DNA of 10,076 nucleotides from Bacillota bacterium (GTDB taxonomy: Bacteria > Bacillota > UBA4882 > UBA8346). Positions 1 through 7,016 of this stretch are shown here, in pieces. Location: the NCBI GenBank assembly GCA_028282485.1, contig JANQHU010000267.1, forward strand, positions 1 to 10,076, given 5' to 3'. A model generated the notes under the pieces. That model did not search any database. It was not told where the DNA came from and worked only from the letters and a program-made list of their open reading frames with translations. The position numbers and the translations under genes are program-made. Each line of letters begins with the position of its first letter. The first letter of the stretch is position 1.

Positions 1-936
1 CAGGGGAAGGAGAAAAGCTACATCTGCTCCGTAAACTTGAGTTTGATGCTTGTCCCGGTCAAAAGAGTTATAATGGTTTTCTAAAGACTGGCCGTAGAGC
101 TTATATTCGGCCAGCCCCCAACGCAAACTCTCCCGGCCACTGAAATCTAAAGCAAAATTATGCTCATACTGACTTGCTCCTACCAGCGGGAAAATGGTGG
201 ATCCCGGTACATCTCCTGCTTTACGATAATACTGAAAATGCATCTTTAAATAATCAACTTGATCTTCCCAGAAGGCATATTCGCCTAGCAAATACTCCCG
301 CTGTGTTTCCGAATTAGCCCGGTGTCCGGTGCTCCAACCGCCCCCGGCAACTAGACCAAACTTCGGCCTGACTAATTTTAATTCCGCCGTAGTAGTCTGG
401 AAACCGCCATAAGATCCTTTGACCATAGTGGTAGGCTTTCCAGTTAAATCAGTGAAGATATTAACTACTCCTCCTAAGGCATTAGCTCCATAAAGGGACG
501 ACAAAGGACCATGGGTGATTTCAAGCTTCTCGATACTACTAACGGGTAAATAACTAATATCCCCATATCCGGTGCAACCAGTATTTACCGGGATTCCGTT
601 AAGCAGCACTAAAGTCTGCTCCGCTGCACTCCCATCAACTCGCAAACTAGCCAGGCCGGCATAGCCGCCATAACTGGAAATAAGACCTCCATACTGATTA
701 CTTAAAGCTTCGGCTAGAGTTTGAGCCTTTGCAGTAGAAAGCTCCGGCTGATTAATAACTTCAGTAAATCCCGGCGCCTCACTTTCTTTAGCCGAAATGC
801 GAGTGGCGGTAACTACAACTTCTTCCTCAATCTCGATTAACTCCTCGTTAGTTGCGGCTAACACCGGATTTCCAATTAGAGTAATACCGATTGAAACCAT
901 TAATGGGCATAACCAATATTTCAATAACTTTTGCAA
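1..936 (-). CDS. btuB: TonB-dependent outer-membrane receptor, BtuB-like (N-terminal part, runs off the window)
   Basis: Predicted TonB-dependent importer in the outer membrane, most likely for cobalamin or another corrinoid. The first 312 residues are visible and the frame is open to base 1. Residues 1-28 look like a signal peptide (basic start, hydrophobic core, end in VLAA). A TonB-box-like EEEVVVTATR follows at about 37-46. The plug domain spans about 55-165, with typical TonB plug motifs such as LVLLNGIPVN, SIEKLEI, GPLSSLYGANALGGVVNI. After that come alternating barrel strands. The chosen start is a TTG at 936, because GAGGAGG (948-954) lies 11 nt upstream and the full signal peptide is then included. 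The nearby ATG at 944 is out of frame and stops after 7 codons. The next in-frame ATG (900) would cut the signal peptide. The upstream cobalamin riboswitch supports the substrate. The specific btuB name rests on that context, so other corrinoid receptors remain possible. Confidence 0.88.
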   Translation of the reverse strand, partial: MQKLLKYWLCPLMVSIGITLIGNPVLAATNEELIEIEEEVVVTATRISAKESEAPGFTEVINQPELSTAKAQTLAEALSNQYGGLISSYGGYAGLASLRVDGSAAEQTLVLLNGIPVNTGCTGYGDISYLPVSSIEKLEITHGPLSSLYGANALGGVVNIFTDLTGKPTTMVKGSYGGFQTTTAELKLVRPKFGLVAGGGWSTGHRANSETQREYLLGEYAFWEDQVDYLKMHFQYYRKAGDVPGSTIFPLVGASQYEHNFALDFSGRESLRWGLAEYKLYGQSLENHYNSFDRDKHQTQVYGADVAFLLPL

Positions 937-988
937 CTGATCATTTTCCTCCTCTAAAAAATAATTCTCAAAAATAAAATAAACGTAG

Positions 989-1025
989 AAAAACCTTAAC
1001 TCAAAATAATTGATACGAGTTAAGG
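989..1025 (-). terminator. Rho-independent terminator of the riboswitch expression platform
   Basis: On the minus strand a perfect 9-bp stem, CCTTAACTC (1017-1025) with GAGTTAAGG (994-1002), encloses a 14-nt loop and is followed directly by five T (989-993). It sits between the cobalamin aptamer and the ribosome binding site of the receptor gene. It is therefore best read as the attenuator that ends transcription when cobalamin is bound. The direction of control is inferred from known riboswitches of this class. Confidence 0.8.
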
Positions 1026-1091
1026 CGGCAAATATAAATTATACACTGGAAATCACCTGCCTATCTCCCGTAGGGTGTGAGTTTATTTAAG

Positions 1092-1255
1092 AATTAAAGG
1101 CAGGTCTCCTGACTCGGGTTCCTCATCTTTTAACGTCTTCCCGAAAACTTCTTTTTCAGTGACTTTGGTGTTAAAAGACTCCCCCTCACAGTGGCGGGAC
1201 CGTACAGGACTTACACCTGTTTCCCTATTAAACCGTTTGCACAGTACCTTTAATT
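1092..1255 (-). ncRNA. Cobalamin (adenosylcobalamin/B12) riboswitch aptamer
   Basis: Read on the minus strand, the conserved B12 elements appear in order. GGGAAACAGGTGTAAGTCC is at about 1207-1225. CCCGCCACTGT, containing the B12 box GCCACTG, is at 1188-1198. The 3' conserved AGTCAGGAGACCTGCC is at 1099-1114. The closing helix P1 is a perfect 9-bp pairing of AATTAAAGG (1247-1255) with CCTTTAATT (1092-1100). A peripheral 9-bp helix pairs TCTTTTAAC (1170-1178) with GTTAAAAGA (1126-1134). The aptamer lies about 150 nt upstream of the TonB receptor start and is followed by a terminator. It should repress receptor expression when intracellular cobalamin is sufficient. I cannot fix the subclass (AdoCbl or other cobalamin) by eye. 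Confidence 0.95.
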
Positions 1256-1290
1256 ATTATTTTTAAAAAAGCAATCCGCTCCAATTTTTA

Positions 1291-1320
1291 ATTATGTACG
1301 GTATTCTATAATTCGATCAA
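1291..1320 (-). promoter_or_regulatory. Possible promoter for the riboswitch and TonB receptor transcript
   Basis: On the minus strand TTGATC (1315-1320) and CATAAT (1291-1296) are separated by 18 nt. A start site near 1280-1285 would place the aptamer close to the 5' end of the transcript. The -35 box overlaps the last codons of the aminopeptidase gene. No terminator is visible between that gene and the aptamer, so read-through from upstream is also possible. Confidence 0.4.
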
Positions 1321-2373
1321 AATATCCTTCTCAGCAAAGGTAAGGTTGGTTATTCCTTGATTAGTAACTACTACCAAATCCTCAATGCGCACTCCGCCAA
1401 ACCCGGGTAAGTAAATGCCTGGTTCAACAGTAACCACCGCATTTTTTGGAATTATCTCCATCACTTTCGAGGAAAGACGTGGCTCTTCATGGACATTTAA
1501 CCCCACCCCATGGCCGAGGCTATGACCAAAATAATCACCGTAACCCGAAGCAGTAATAAAGTCTCGCGCTACCTGGTCCACCTCTTTACTAATTAATCCG
1601 GCCTGTAAAAAACCCAGGGCTTTCTTTTGCGCTCTTAAAACAATATCATAAAGCTCTCTTTGCTTTTGGTTAGCCTTCCCACAAACTACCGTACGGGTGA
1701 GATCGCCCCGATATCCTTGGTAAATCCCTCCCCCATCAATTAACACCAGATCTCCGGCCATCAGTTTCTGATTGGTGGGTGTGGCGTGGGGTAAAGCCGA
1801 ATGGCCCCCAAAAGCGACAATCGTGGGAAAAGCATTCCCTTCCGCACCGTTACGCCGCAACTGATAGTCGAATTCTAAAGCCAAGTCTTGTTCACTAATC
1901 CCTGGCTTAATCAAGGGTAAAATCTCTTCCCAGGCCCGCCCGGTAATGGCTTCGGCTTTGCTAATGCAGTTAATTTCCGCGCTACTTTTAACCAGGCGTT
2001 CTTGCTCTACCAATTCGGTAGTAGCCACTAACTGGCCGGAAAAAGCTGTTTTTAAATCTTGATACTCTTGGTAGGTTGTGCTTTTGGCTTCAAAACCAAC
2101 TCGTTGCCACCCTAATTGACGGAGTAATTCTTGTAGGGACTGCCCCAGAGAAGCTTTTTGTTTAAAGAGACAAAAATCAGGCGCCTCTTGTTTGGCTTGC
2201 TCCCAATAACGAAAATCGGTAATCAAGTAAGCCGCTTGATCTAATCCCACCAGAAGCATACCGGAGGAACCGGAAAAACCGCTTAAATAGCGGCAGTTTT
2301 CTCGATTAGCAATCAGCATTCCCTCAATATTTAAAGCAGTTAATTTCTCCCGAAATTTTTGCAGCCGCTGCAT
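1306..2373 (-). CDS. pepP: Xaa-Pro aminopeptidase (M24B metallopeptidase)
   Basis: Cytoplasmic peptidase predicted to remove an N-terminal residue that precedes proline; 355 residues, normal for the short Firmicute-type M24B enzymes. The creatinase-like N-terminal domain covers about 1-125 and the pita-bread catalytic domain about 130-355. All five metal ligands are present with the chosen start: D213 (VLIDGG), D224 (YRGDLTR), H288 (GHSLGHGVG), E317 (VTVEPGIYLPG) and E331 (VRIEDLV). The start at ATG 2373 is preferred because AAAGGA lies 9 nt upstream. A GTG at 2391 would add six residues but overlaps that Shine-Dalgarno region. The gene often follows aroQ and precedes efp in Firmicutes; here an exported metallopeptidase gene lies between it and aroQ, and the TonB receptor follows. 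Names vary (pepP, pepQ, ypdF), and substrate preference cannot be read from sequence. Confidence 0.92.
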   Translation of the reverse strand: MQRLQKFREKLTALNIEGMLIANRENCRYLSGFSGSSGMLLVGLDQAAYLITDFRYWEQAKQEAPDFCLFKQKASLGQSLQELLRQLGWQRVGFEAKSTTYQEYQDLKTAFSGQLVATTELVEQERLVKSSAEINCISKAEAITGRAWEEILPLIKPGISEQDLALEFDYQLRRNGAEGNAFPTIVAFGGHSALPHATPTNQKLMAGDLVLIDGGGIYQGYRGDLTRTVVCGKANQKQRELYDIVLRAQKKALGFLQAGLISKEVDQVARDFITASGYGDYFGHSLGHGVGLNVHEEPRLSSKVMEIIPKNAVVTVEPGIYLPGFGGVRIEDLVVVTNQGITNLTFAEKDILIEL

Positions 2374-2448
2374 AAAAAGTAATCCTTTCACGATAACACT
2401 TTAACTATCATCACTGTTTTTTAACCCTTCTTAGACTGGTCTGGAAAA

Positions 2449-2477
2449 ATTATATCAAAAAACAACTCTCTTGTATA
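2449..2477 (-). promoter_or_regulatory. Promoter of the Xaa-Pro aminopeptidase gene
   Basis: On the minus strand a perfect -10 TATAAT (2449-2454) carries an extended TG one base upstream (TGATATAAT). A partial -35, TATACA (2472-2477), lies 17 nt away. It is 76 nt upstream of the ATG and downstream of the terminator at 2484-2515, so the aminopeptidase gene begins a new transcription unit. Confidence 0.65.
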
Positions 2478-2483
2478 GCATAA

Positions 2484-2515
2484 TAAAAGCCGAACTCATT
2501 AAAATTCGGCTTTTA
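2484..2515 (-). terminator. Terminator after the metallopeptidase-propeller-barrel gene
   Basis: An 11-bp perfect inverted repeat, TAAAAGCCGAA (2484-2494) and TTCGGCTTTTA (2505-2515), encloses a 10-nt loop. On the minus strand it lies 33 nt past the stop codon of the 884-residue gene, and the 3' arm ends in a T-rich run. It separates that gene from the aminopeptidase promoter. The arms are symmetric, so it could act on both strands. Confidence 0.8.
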
Positions 2516-2548
2516 CTAACAATTATTAATTATTTTTGGAAAGAATCT

Positions 2549-5203
2549 TTAAAAGATTGACTTAATAAAAAATCCGATTTGCGAGTTAGCTTTTTTATTA
2601 TAAAGATACTGTAGACCATAGACTACGGGGATTCCGTCCGAAGCAAGGCCAATCTTTCCATCCACCTCTAGTTTGGCTCCAACTACCCATTGCTTGGACT
2701 CGGTACTAGCTTTGGCATAATCCCCAAAGAGACTACCATATAAATTATTAAAATAAAAGGTTGGATTCCAGAAACCGGATTTGAAACTGGTTAGCAATCT
2801 CGTATATTCCAAGCTATAAAAAATACCTTTTTGAGCCATTAATTCCTCTTCATAACCCCGAATTGCTGGAAAGACACTGTCTACCGCTCCTAAATCATGA
2901 TAATAACCAGCTTTGAAAGCCAAATTGCCCTCCAACAAATATTGATCAGCTTCAGTCTGCAAGTAAAACCCTTTCCGCCAAGTATTATCATGCCGTTTGG
3001 CCAGAGGAGTAGATAAACTGATATTTCCTTGTAGAGTAGGATAGCCAAAATCTAGTTGTAGATAAGGGATGGTGACGGGATACTGATAATCAGCGGTAAA
3101 ATCAAGCTGTGTCCCGAACTGCATTCCTTGGACCCCGGAGGATCTGCCCGTATAAAAAGGATAAGCCATATTTAAACTAGTAACCGGATCATCCACATTA
3201 CTATAACTCAGGGCTAATACTAAGGGCGCAAAGTAATTGGATTGAACCATTCCACTGGTCTTAATGCGAGCTTGCTCAAGATCATAAACAAAGGTGGCTT
3301 TATAAATGGGAAAATCGCCGACAACATCATTTCCTTCCAAAGTAAAGCCAAACTCTTCGCTGTTTTCACCAAAGGCAAAAATCGGTGTCCAAGAGCGAGG
3401 CCAGAGCGTACTCAGATTATCCCCATAACCACCTTCCTGAACATTCTGCGGGGCGGGAATAGTAACCTCTGCTTGCATCTCATAATCCGGCAAGTAATAC
3501 TCCTGAAACTCTGCCGGTTTACGATAAAGATCGTAGCCAGCAGCGGTTAAACCTAAATAATAAAGATCTCCGGTAGCGGCATCATACACTGGGTTATCAG
3601 CATAACCTTTTTCCGTCAAACGATAGAGTTGTTGATGGTGGAGATCATAACAATAAGCCGAGATTCTCTCCCCAAAATTGGCCGCAAAAAATAATTTCTC
3701 GCCTTTTAAGGTAGGATTAATCGTTATAAAAGGAGTTGGCAATAAGGGAGTTAGCTGTTGCTGCCGCAGATCAAGCTCGTAGATGTTAAAATTATCATTT
3801 TTGGTGCGAGCTACGGCTAGCAGATATTTTTCATTAGCAATAATCCGGTCAACCAAATAGCTAGTCGCAAAGAGTTTCGTCTTTTGGGCAGTTTGGGGAT
3901 CATACTGATATAGTACCGAGCCAAAGGATTTTTTCTGATCCACGGAATAAATTATTTGCTGATCCCTTAAAAGACCATAGCCACGGATTTCATCGGAGAG
4001 GATTATCTGATCTCTGCCGGAGTTCAAATCATACCGATGTAGTTGACAATAAGCTCCCCTACCGCCTCCAGAAGCATTAGCAAACCCGGTTTTGAGGAGT
4101 TGTACTCCGTAATAAAGTTGCTCGCCAGTAGTCTGCATGGATACCGGGGCAAAAGGCACAGCACTGGAGAGGAGATTACTTTGCTTCCCGGTTTTCAGAT
4201 CAATTGTGCTGATTTGATAAAAATTCTGCTGCTGATCTGGGGCGACCTCTTTTCTGCTAGTCTTTTGAAAATAGACCTTATTTCCGGCTATTTGGAGGGA
4301 AGTCTTCAGCCACCCCGTTTGGGTTAACCGCTTGCCTTCCATTTGAAAATCGTGAAAACGTTCCTTCTCATATAACTGCCATTCTTGCCAGAGCATAGGA
4401 AAACTCTTCCCAAAAACCTTTTGGGCACTGTTATCAATATTCCAAGCTGGTATCGGCCAGAGACTGAAGCCGTTTTCACCGTTAACCTCCAAAAACCGGG
4501 TAATTTTTTCCTCGCCATAGGTTTTGGCTAAGTATGCCAAAAACTCGCTCCCGTAAATATAACCATTGCGAAAGGGAAGAAATTCATAACTACCCCGTAA
4601 AAGTGAAGGTAACTTATCTGCTTTAGCCTGGGCCGCAATATAAGCATCAAAGAGACCAGAATTTAGCCGTCCTTGAAAAGGGGATAATTGGGATTCGTTA
4701 TACACGGCAAGGCCCTCGTAAAGCCAGAGGGGCACATGGGCATTAGGCAGCAACATAATATTGCGACCAAAAATATTGGATAAGGTTTTCATGAAACCAC
4801 GGTTATTGAAAAACGTTAAGTGATGCGTATATTCGTGAACTCCTACATTAGACCACCAACTACTAGGGGTATTAAAATTAGAAGCATTGGGAGCATATTT
4901 GCCCAAATGATTAGTGCGGCTCACGGGATCGGAAAAACCCATCACCATTGTTCCGTAATCATCAATGACAATGGGAACATTAAAATCAGTATAGCCACAA
5001 ATCTTTTCAATCTGGTGGCGATGATACTCCATAATCCCTAAAACTTCTCTAGCAATATTGCGATCATCATCTTGATAAAAAACCGTAAAATGCTTGGTTT
5101 TTAAGGTTTGCCAATTGCTAAAACTATAGGTGGCTTGTCCCAAAAGTAGTAATAATAAACTAAACGTCAGCAATGTTGGTAAAATTTTTATCCATTTTTT
5201 CAT
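2549..5203 (-). CDS. Exported zinc metallopeptidase-like protein with TolB-like propeller and outer-membrane barrel
   Basis: An 884-residue exported protein not matched to a named gene. Residues 1-27 are a signal peptide (MKKWIK, then a Leu-rich core). Residues 30-290 look like a gluzincin (peptidase MA-like) domain: HEYTH at 123-127 matches HExxH, and WLYEGLAVYNES (160-171) supplies the expected downstream glutamate ligand, E163. Residues about 295-590 contain repeated beta-strand blades such as YQISTIDLKTGK, LHRYDLNSGRD, NIYELDLRQQQ and AYCYDLHHQQLYRLTEKG, typical of TolB-like propellers. Residues about 600-884 are rich in alternating aromatic strands, include AIRGYEEE (780-787) and SLEYTRLL (797-804), and end in FFIKSIF. 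A terminal Phe is typical of BAM-inserted barrels. The peptidase and propeller would then lie in the periplasm or at the surface, tethered to the outer membrane. A GAGGAAA Shine-Dalgarno precedes the ATG. The gene has its own promoter and terminator, so it appears monocistronic. Substrate and topology are unknown. Confidence 0.85.
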   Translation of the reverse strand: MKKWIKILPTLLTFSLLLLLLGQATYSFSNWQTLKTKHFTVFYQDDDRNIAREVLGIMEYHRHQIEKICGYTDFNVPIVIDDYGTMVMGFSDPVSRTNHLGKYAPNASNFNTPSSWWSNVGVHEYTHHLTFFNNRGFMKTLSNIFGRNIMLLPNAHVPLWLYEGLAVYNESQLSPFQGRLNSGLFDAYIAAQAKADKLPSLLRGSYEFLPFRNGYIYGSEFLAYLAKTYGEEKITRFLEVNGENGFSLWPIPAWNIDNSAQKVFGKSFPMLWQEWQLYEKERFHDFQMEGKRLTQTGWLKTSLQIAGNKVYFQKTSRKEVAPDQQQNFYQISTIDLKTGKQSNLLSSAVPFAPVSMQTTGEQLYYGVQLLKTGFANASGGGRGAYCQLHRYDLNSGRDQIILSDEIRGYGLLRDQQIIYSVDQKKSFGSVLYQYDPQTAQKTKLFATSYLVDRIIANEKYLLAVARTKNDNFNIYELDLRQQQLTPLLPTPFITINPTLKGEKLFFAANFGERISAYCYDLHHQQLYRLTEKGYADNPVYDAATGDLYYLGLTAAGYDLYRKPAEFQEYYLPDYEMQAEVTIPAPQNVQEGGYGDNLSTLWPRSWTPIFAFGENSEEFGFTLEGNDVVGDFPIYKATFVYDLEQARIKTSGMVQSNYFAPLVLALSYSNVDDPVTSLNMAYPFYTGRSSGVQGMQFGTQLDFTADYQYPVTIPYLQLDFGYPTLQGNISLSTPLAKRHDNTWRKGFYLQTEADQYLLEGNLAFKAGYYHDLGAVDSVFPAIRGYEEELMAQKGIFYSLEYTRLLTSFKSGFWNPTFYFNNLYGSLFGDYAKASTESKQWVVGAKLEVDGKIGLASDGIPVVYGLQYLYNKKANSQIGFFIKSIF

Positions 5204-5265
5204 AAATCCAGTTTCCTCGCCTATTATTTTTGAATTTCTGTTAAATTTTCGGATCCGATAAATCT

Positions 5266-5274
5266 ATTATATCA
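5266..5274 (-). promoter_or_regulatory. Extended -10 promoter of the metallopeptidase-propeller-barrel gene
   Basis: On the minus strand TGATATAAT combines a perfect -10 (5266-5271) with an upstream TG (5273-5274). No good -35 hexamer lies 16-18 nt away; that position is taken by a T-rich tract (5283-5290). The extended -10 may compensate. It lies 62 nt upstream of the ATG. The rest of the 5204-5460 gap is very AT-rich, with no gene visible. Confidence 0.55.
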
Positions 5275-5409
5275 TAAAATTCAAAAAAAACATGGATTTT
5301 TGTACTAAATTTTCAAAAAATATGTATCAAAATTTTAATATTTTTTTCTGGTAACAACTTTAAAAGTATCCAGTGATCAATTCAGTTGGAAAAAAAAGTG
5401 GCTAAAACT

Positions 5410-5422
5410 CTCCGCTAAGGAG
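5410..5422 (-). terminator. Weak possible terminator after the aro operon
   Basis: On the minus strand CTCC and GGAG form a short 4-bp stem with a 5-nt loop, followed by AG and TTTT, with a further T8 run at 5390-5397. It lies about 40 nt past the aroQ stop. The stem is too short to be convincing, but it is the only hairpin with a following T tract in this gap. Confidence 0.3.
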
Positions 5423-5440
5423 TAAAAAGAAAGAGGAATT

Positions 5441-5473
5441 AATAATCAAATGAGGAGATTTTATTTGATCATT
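5441..5473 (-). repeat. Inverted repeat across the end of aroQ
   Basis: On the minus strand AATGATCAAAT (5463-5473) can pair with ATTTGATTATT (5441-5451) over 11 bp with a single G-U, leaving an 11-nt loop. The hairpin includes the last three codons and the stop codon of aroQ. It could protect the operon mRNA 3' end or help termination. It has no T tract directly after it. Confidence 0.5.
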
Positions 5474-5904
5474 GTTGGAGAAACGACTAAGGCTTGCAAA
5501 CCTAAGAGGTAACTGGTAAAACCAAACCCACAAATCTGTCCTTTGGCTATGGGAGCAATTACCGAATGATGCCGAAACTCTTCGCGAGCATGAACATTGC
5601 TTAAGTGTACTTCGACTACCGGCAATCCTACTCCGGCCAAAGCATCTCTTAAAGCATAGCTATAATGGGTATAAGCGCCGGGATTAATCAAAATGCCCTC
5701 CGCCCAGGCTGCTTCCGCTTGAATTAGATCAATTAAGCTCCCTTCACTATTACTCTGAAAGATTTTTACCTGGAGATCCAAATCAGCGGCGGCATTGTTA
5801 ATTAGGCTATTTAAATCCTCCAAGGTCTCTTTTCCATAAACTTGCGGCTCTCGTTTGCCTAACCAGTTTAAATTAGGGCCGTGCAAGACTAAAATTCGTT
5901 TCAT
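5461..5904 (-). CDS. aroQ: 3-dehydroquinate dehydratase, type II
   Basis: Converts 3-dehydroquinate to 3-dehydroshikimate, the third step of the shikimate pathway, in the cytoplasm. At 147 residues it has the normal length of the dodecameric type II enzyme. Diagnostic motifs are HGPNLNWLGKREPQVYG (8-24), with N11, R18 and the catalytic Y23; INPGAYTHYSYALRDAL (73-89), with N74 and H80; and EVHLSNVHAREEFRHHSV (98-115), with E98, H100 and R107. The start is the ATG at 5904, which overlaps the aroB stop codon by 4 nt (ATGA), indicating translational coupling. It is the last gene of the aroC-aroK-aroB-aroQ operon. An inverted repeat spans its 3' end. Confidence 0.97.
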   Translation of the reverse strand: MKRILVLHGPNLNWLGKREPQVYGKETLEDLNSLINNAAADLDLQVKIFQSNSEGSLIDLIQAEAAWAEGILINPGAYTHYSYALRDALAGVGLPVVEVHLSNVHAREEFRHHSVIAPIAKGQICGFGFTSYLLGLQALVVSPTMIK

Positions 5905-6995
5905 TTAGATCCCCCTAACTCTTTTAAGACTTCTCTCACCAAACTTTCCGAAACCTCCGCACTAATGATCACTTTGCCAATCTCACAGGGGAGAATCCAG
6001 TTCACCTTACCATGAGCCATCTTTTTATCATAATAAATAGCTTCAATTATGGATTCAATCGAAAAACCATCAATTCTGACGGGTAAATTAAAATCCCCAC
6101 AAAGCTCAATTAATTGGTCGATTAAAGATGCATCTTTTAAAACCTCTAATTGCCAAGCGATTTTGGCAGCGGCAATCATCCCCACGGCCACGGCGGCTCC
6201 ATGTTTAAAACCTGTGTAATCAGTAATGGTTTCTAAAGCATGGCCGATGGTATGCCCATAGTTGAGAATAGCCCTTAAACTACTTTCTTTTTCATCTGCT
6301 TCCACAATTCGGGATTTAATATTACAGGAACCAGCCACGATCCAGGTCATAATACCGGGATTGGCTTCTCGAATCAGTTGAATCTCCCCGCAAATAAATT
6401 GAAAATAATTTTCGTCCATAATTAATCCGTGTTTGATAACCTCAGCCACTCCCGAGTGAAGCTCTGTCTCTGGTAAGGTTAATAAAGTTCCCACATCGGA
6501 GATCACTAACGAGGGTTGATAAAAAGAACCAATCAGGTTTTTGCCCCGAGGATGATTTACTGCTACTTTCCCCCCCACGCTGGCATCTACTTGGGCTAGC
6601 AAAGTGGTAGGAATCTGGATAAAACGTACTCCCCGCAGATAAGTAGCCGCCACAAAACCAGTTAAATCCCCGATAACACCACCTCCCAAGGCGATTAAAA
6701 GCGATTTCCGATCGTACTGATTACTAATTAAAAGATTATAAATCTTCTCGGCCTCTTCTAAATTTTTGTATACTTCGCCATCCGGTACCATCACCACTTT
6801 AAAAGTAAATCCTGCGGCAATTAACGAATCAGTGAGAGGTTTCAAATACCATTCGGCTACCGTGGGATTAGTAACCACTAATACCTTACCGTCTAACTCC
6901 CATTCACGAATTATTTCACCTGTATCTTCAATAATTCCGTCACCGATTAAAATAGAATAACTACGTTCTCCCAGATCAACCCGTATTTCTTCCAT
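5901..6995 (-). CDS. aroB: 3-dehydroquinate synthase
   Basis: Cyclises 3-deoxy-D-arabino-heptulosonate 7-phosphate to 3-dehydroquinate, the second shikimate-pathway step, using NAD and a divalent metal. At 364 residues it is of standard length. The NAD-binding region shows GGGVIGDLTGFVAATYLRG (104-122), and the active site contains PTTLLAQVDASVGGKVAVNH (129-148) and GKNLIGSFYQP (151-161). Metal ligands are E185 (GVAEVIKHG), H248 (NYGHTIGHALE) and H265 (FKHG). A Shine-Dalgarno AGAGAGG lies 9 nt upstream of the ATG. The gene starts 21 nt after the aroK stop and overlaps aroQ by 4 nt, placing it inside the operon. Confidence 0.97.
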   Translation of the reverse strand: MEEIRVDLGERSYSILIGDGIIEDTGEIIREWELDGKVLVVTNPTVAEWYLKPLTDSLIAAGFTFKVVMVPDGEVYKNLEEAEKIYNLLISNQYDRKSLLIALGGGVIGDLTGFVAATYLRGVRFIQIPTTLLAQVDASVGGKVAVNHPRGKNLIGSFYQPSLVISDVGTLLTLPETELHSGVAEVIKHGLIMDENYFQFICGEIQLIREANPGIMTWIVAGSCNIKSRIVEADEKESSLRAILNYGHTIGHALETITDYTGFKHGAAVAVGMIAAAKIAWQLEVLKDASLIDQLIELCGDFNLPVRIDGFSIESIIEAIYYDKKMAHGKVNWILPCEIGKVIISAEVSESLVREVLKELGGSK

Positions 6996-7016
6996 AATTA
7001 TTAACCTCTCTTTTCT

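Noticed and set aside
3242..5041. Several open frames of 64-102 codons on both strands within the envelope protease gene
   Set aside because: The 884-residue minus-strand frame is continuous and domain-rich across this region. The short frames show no motifs and are chance overlaps.
5350..5375. CTGG/CCAG imperfect hairpin in the gap after aroQ
   Set aside because: The stem has an internal mismatch and no T tract on either strand, so it does not look like a terminator or a structured RNA.
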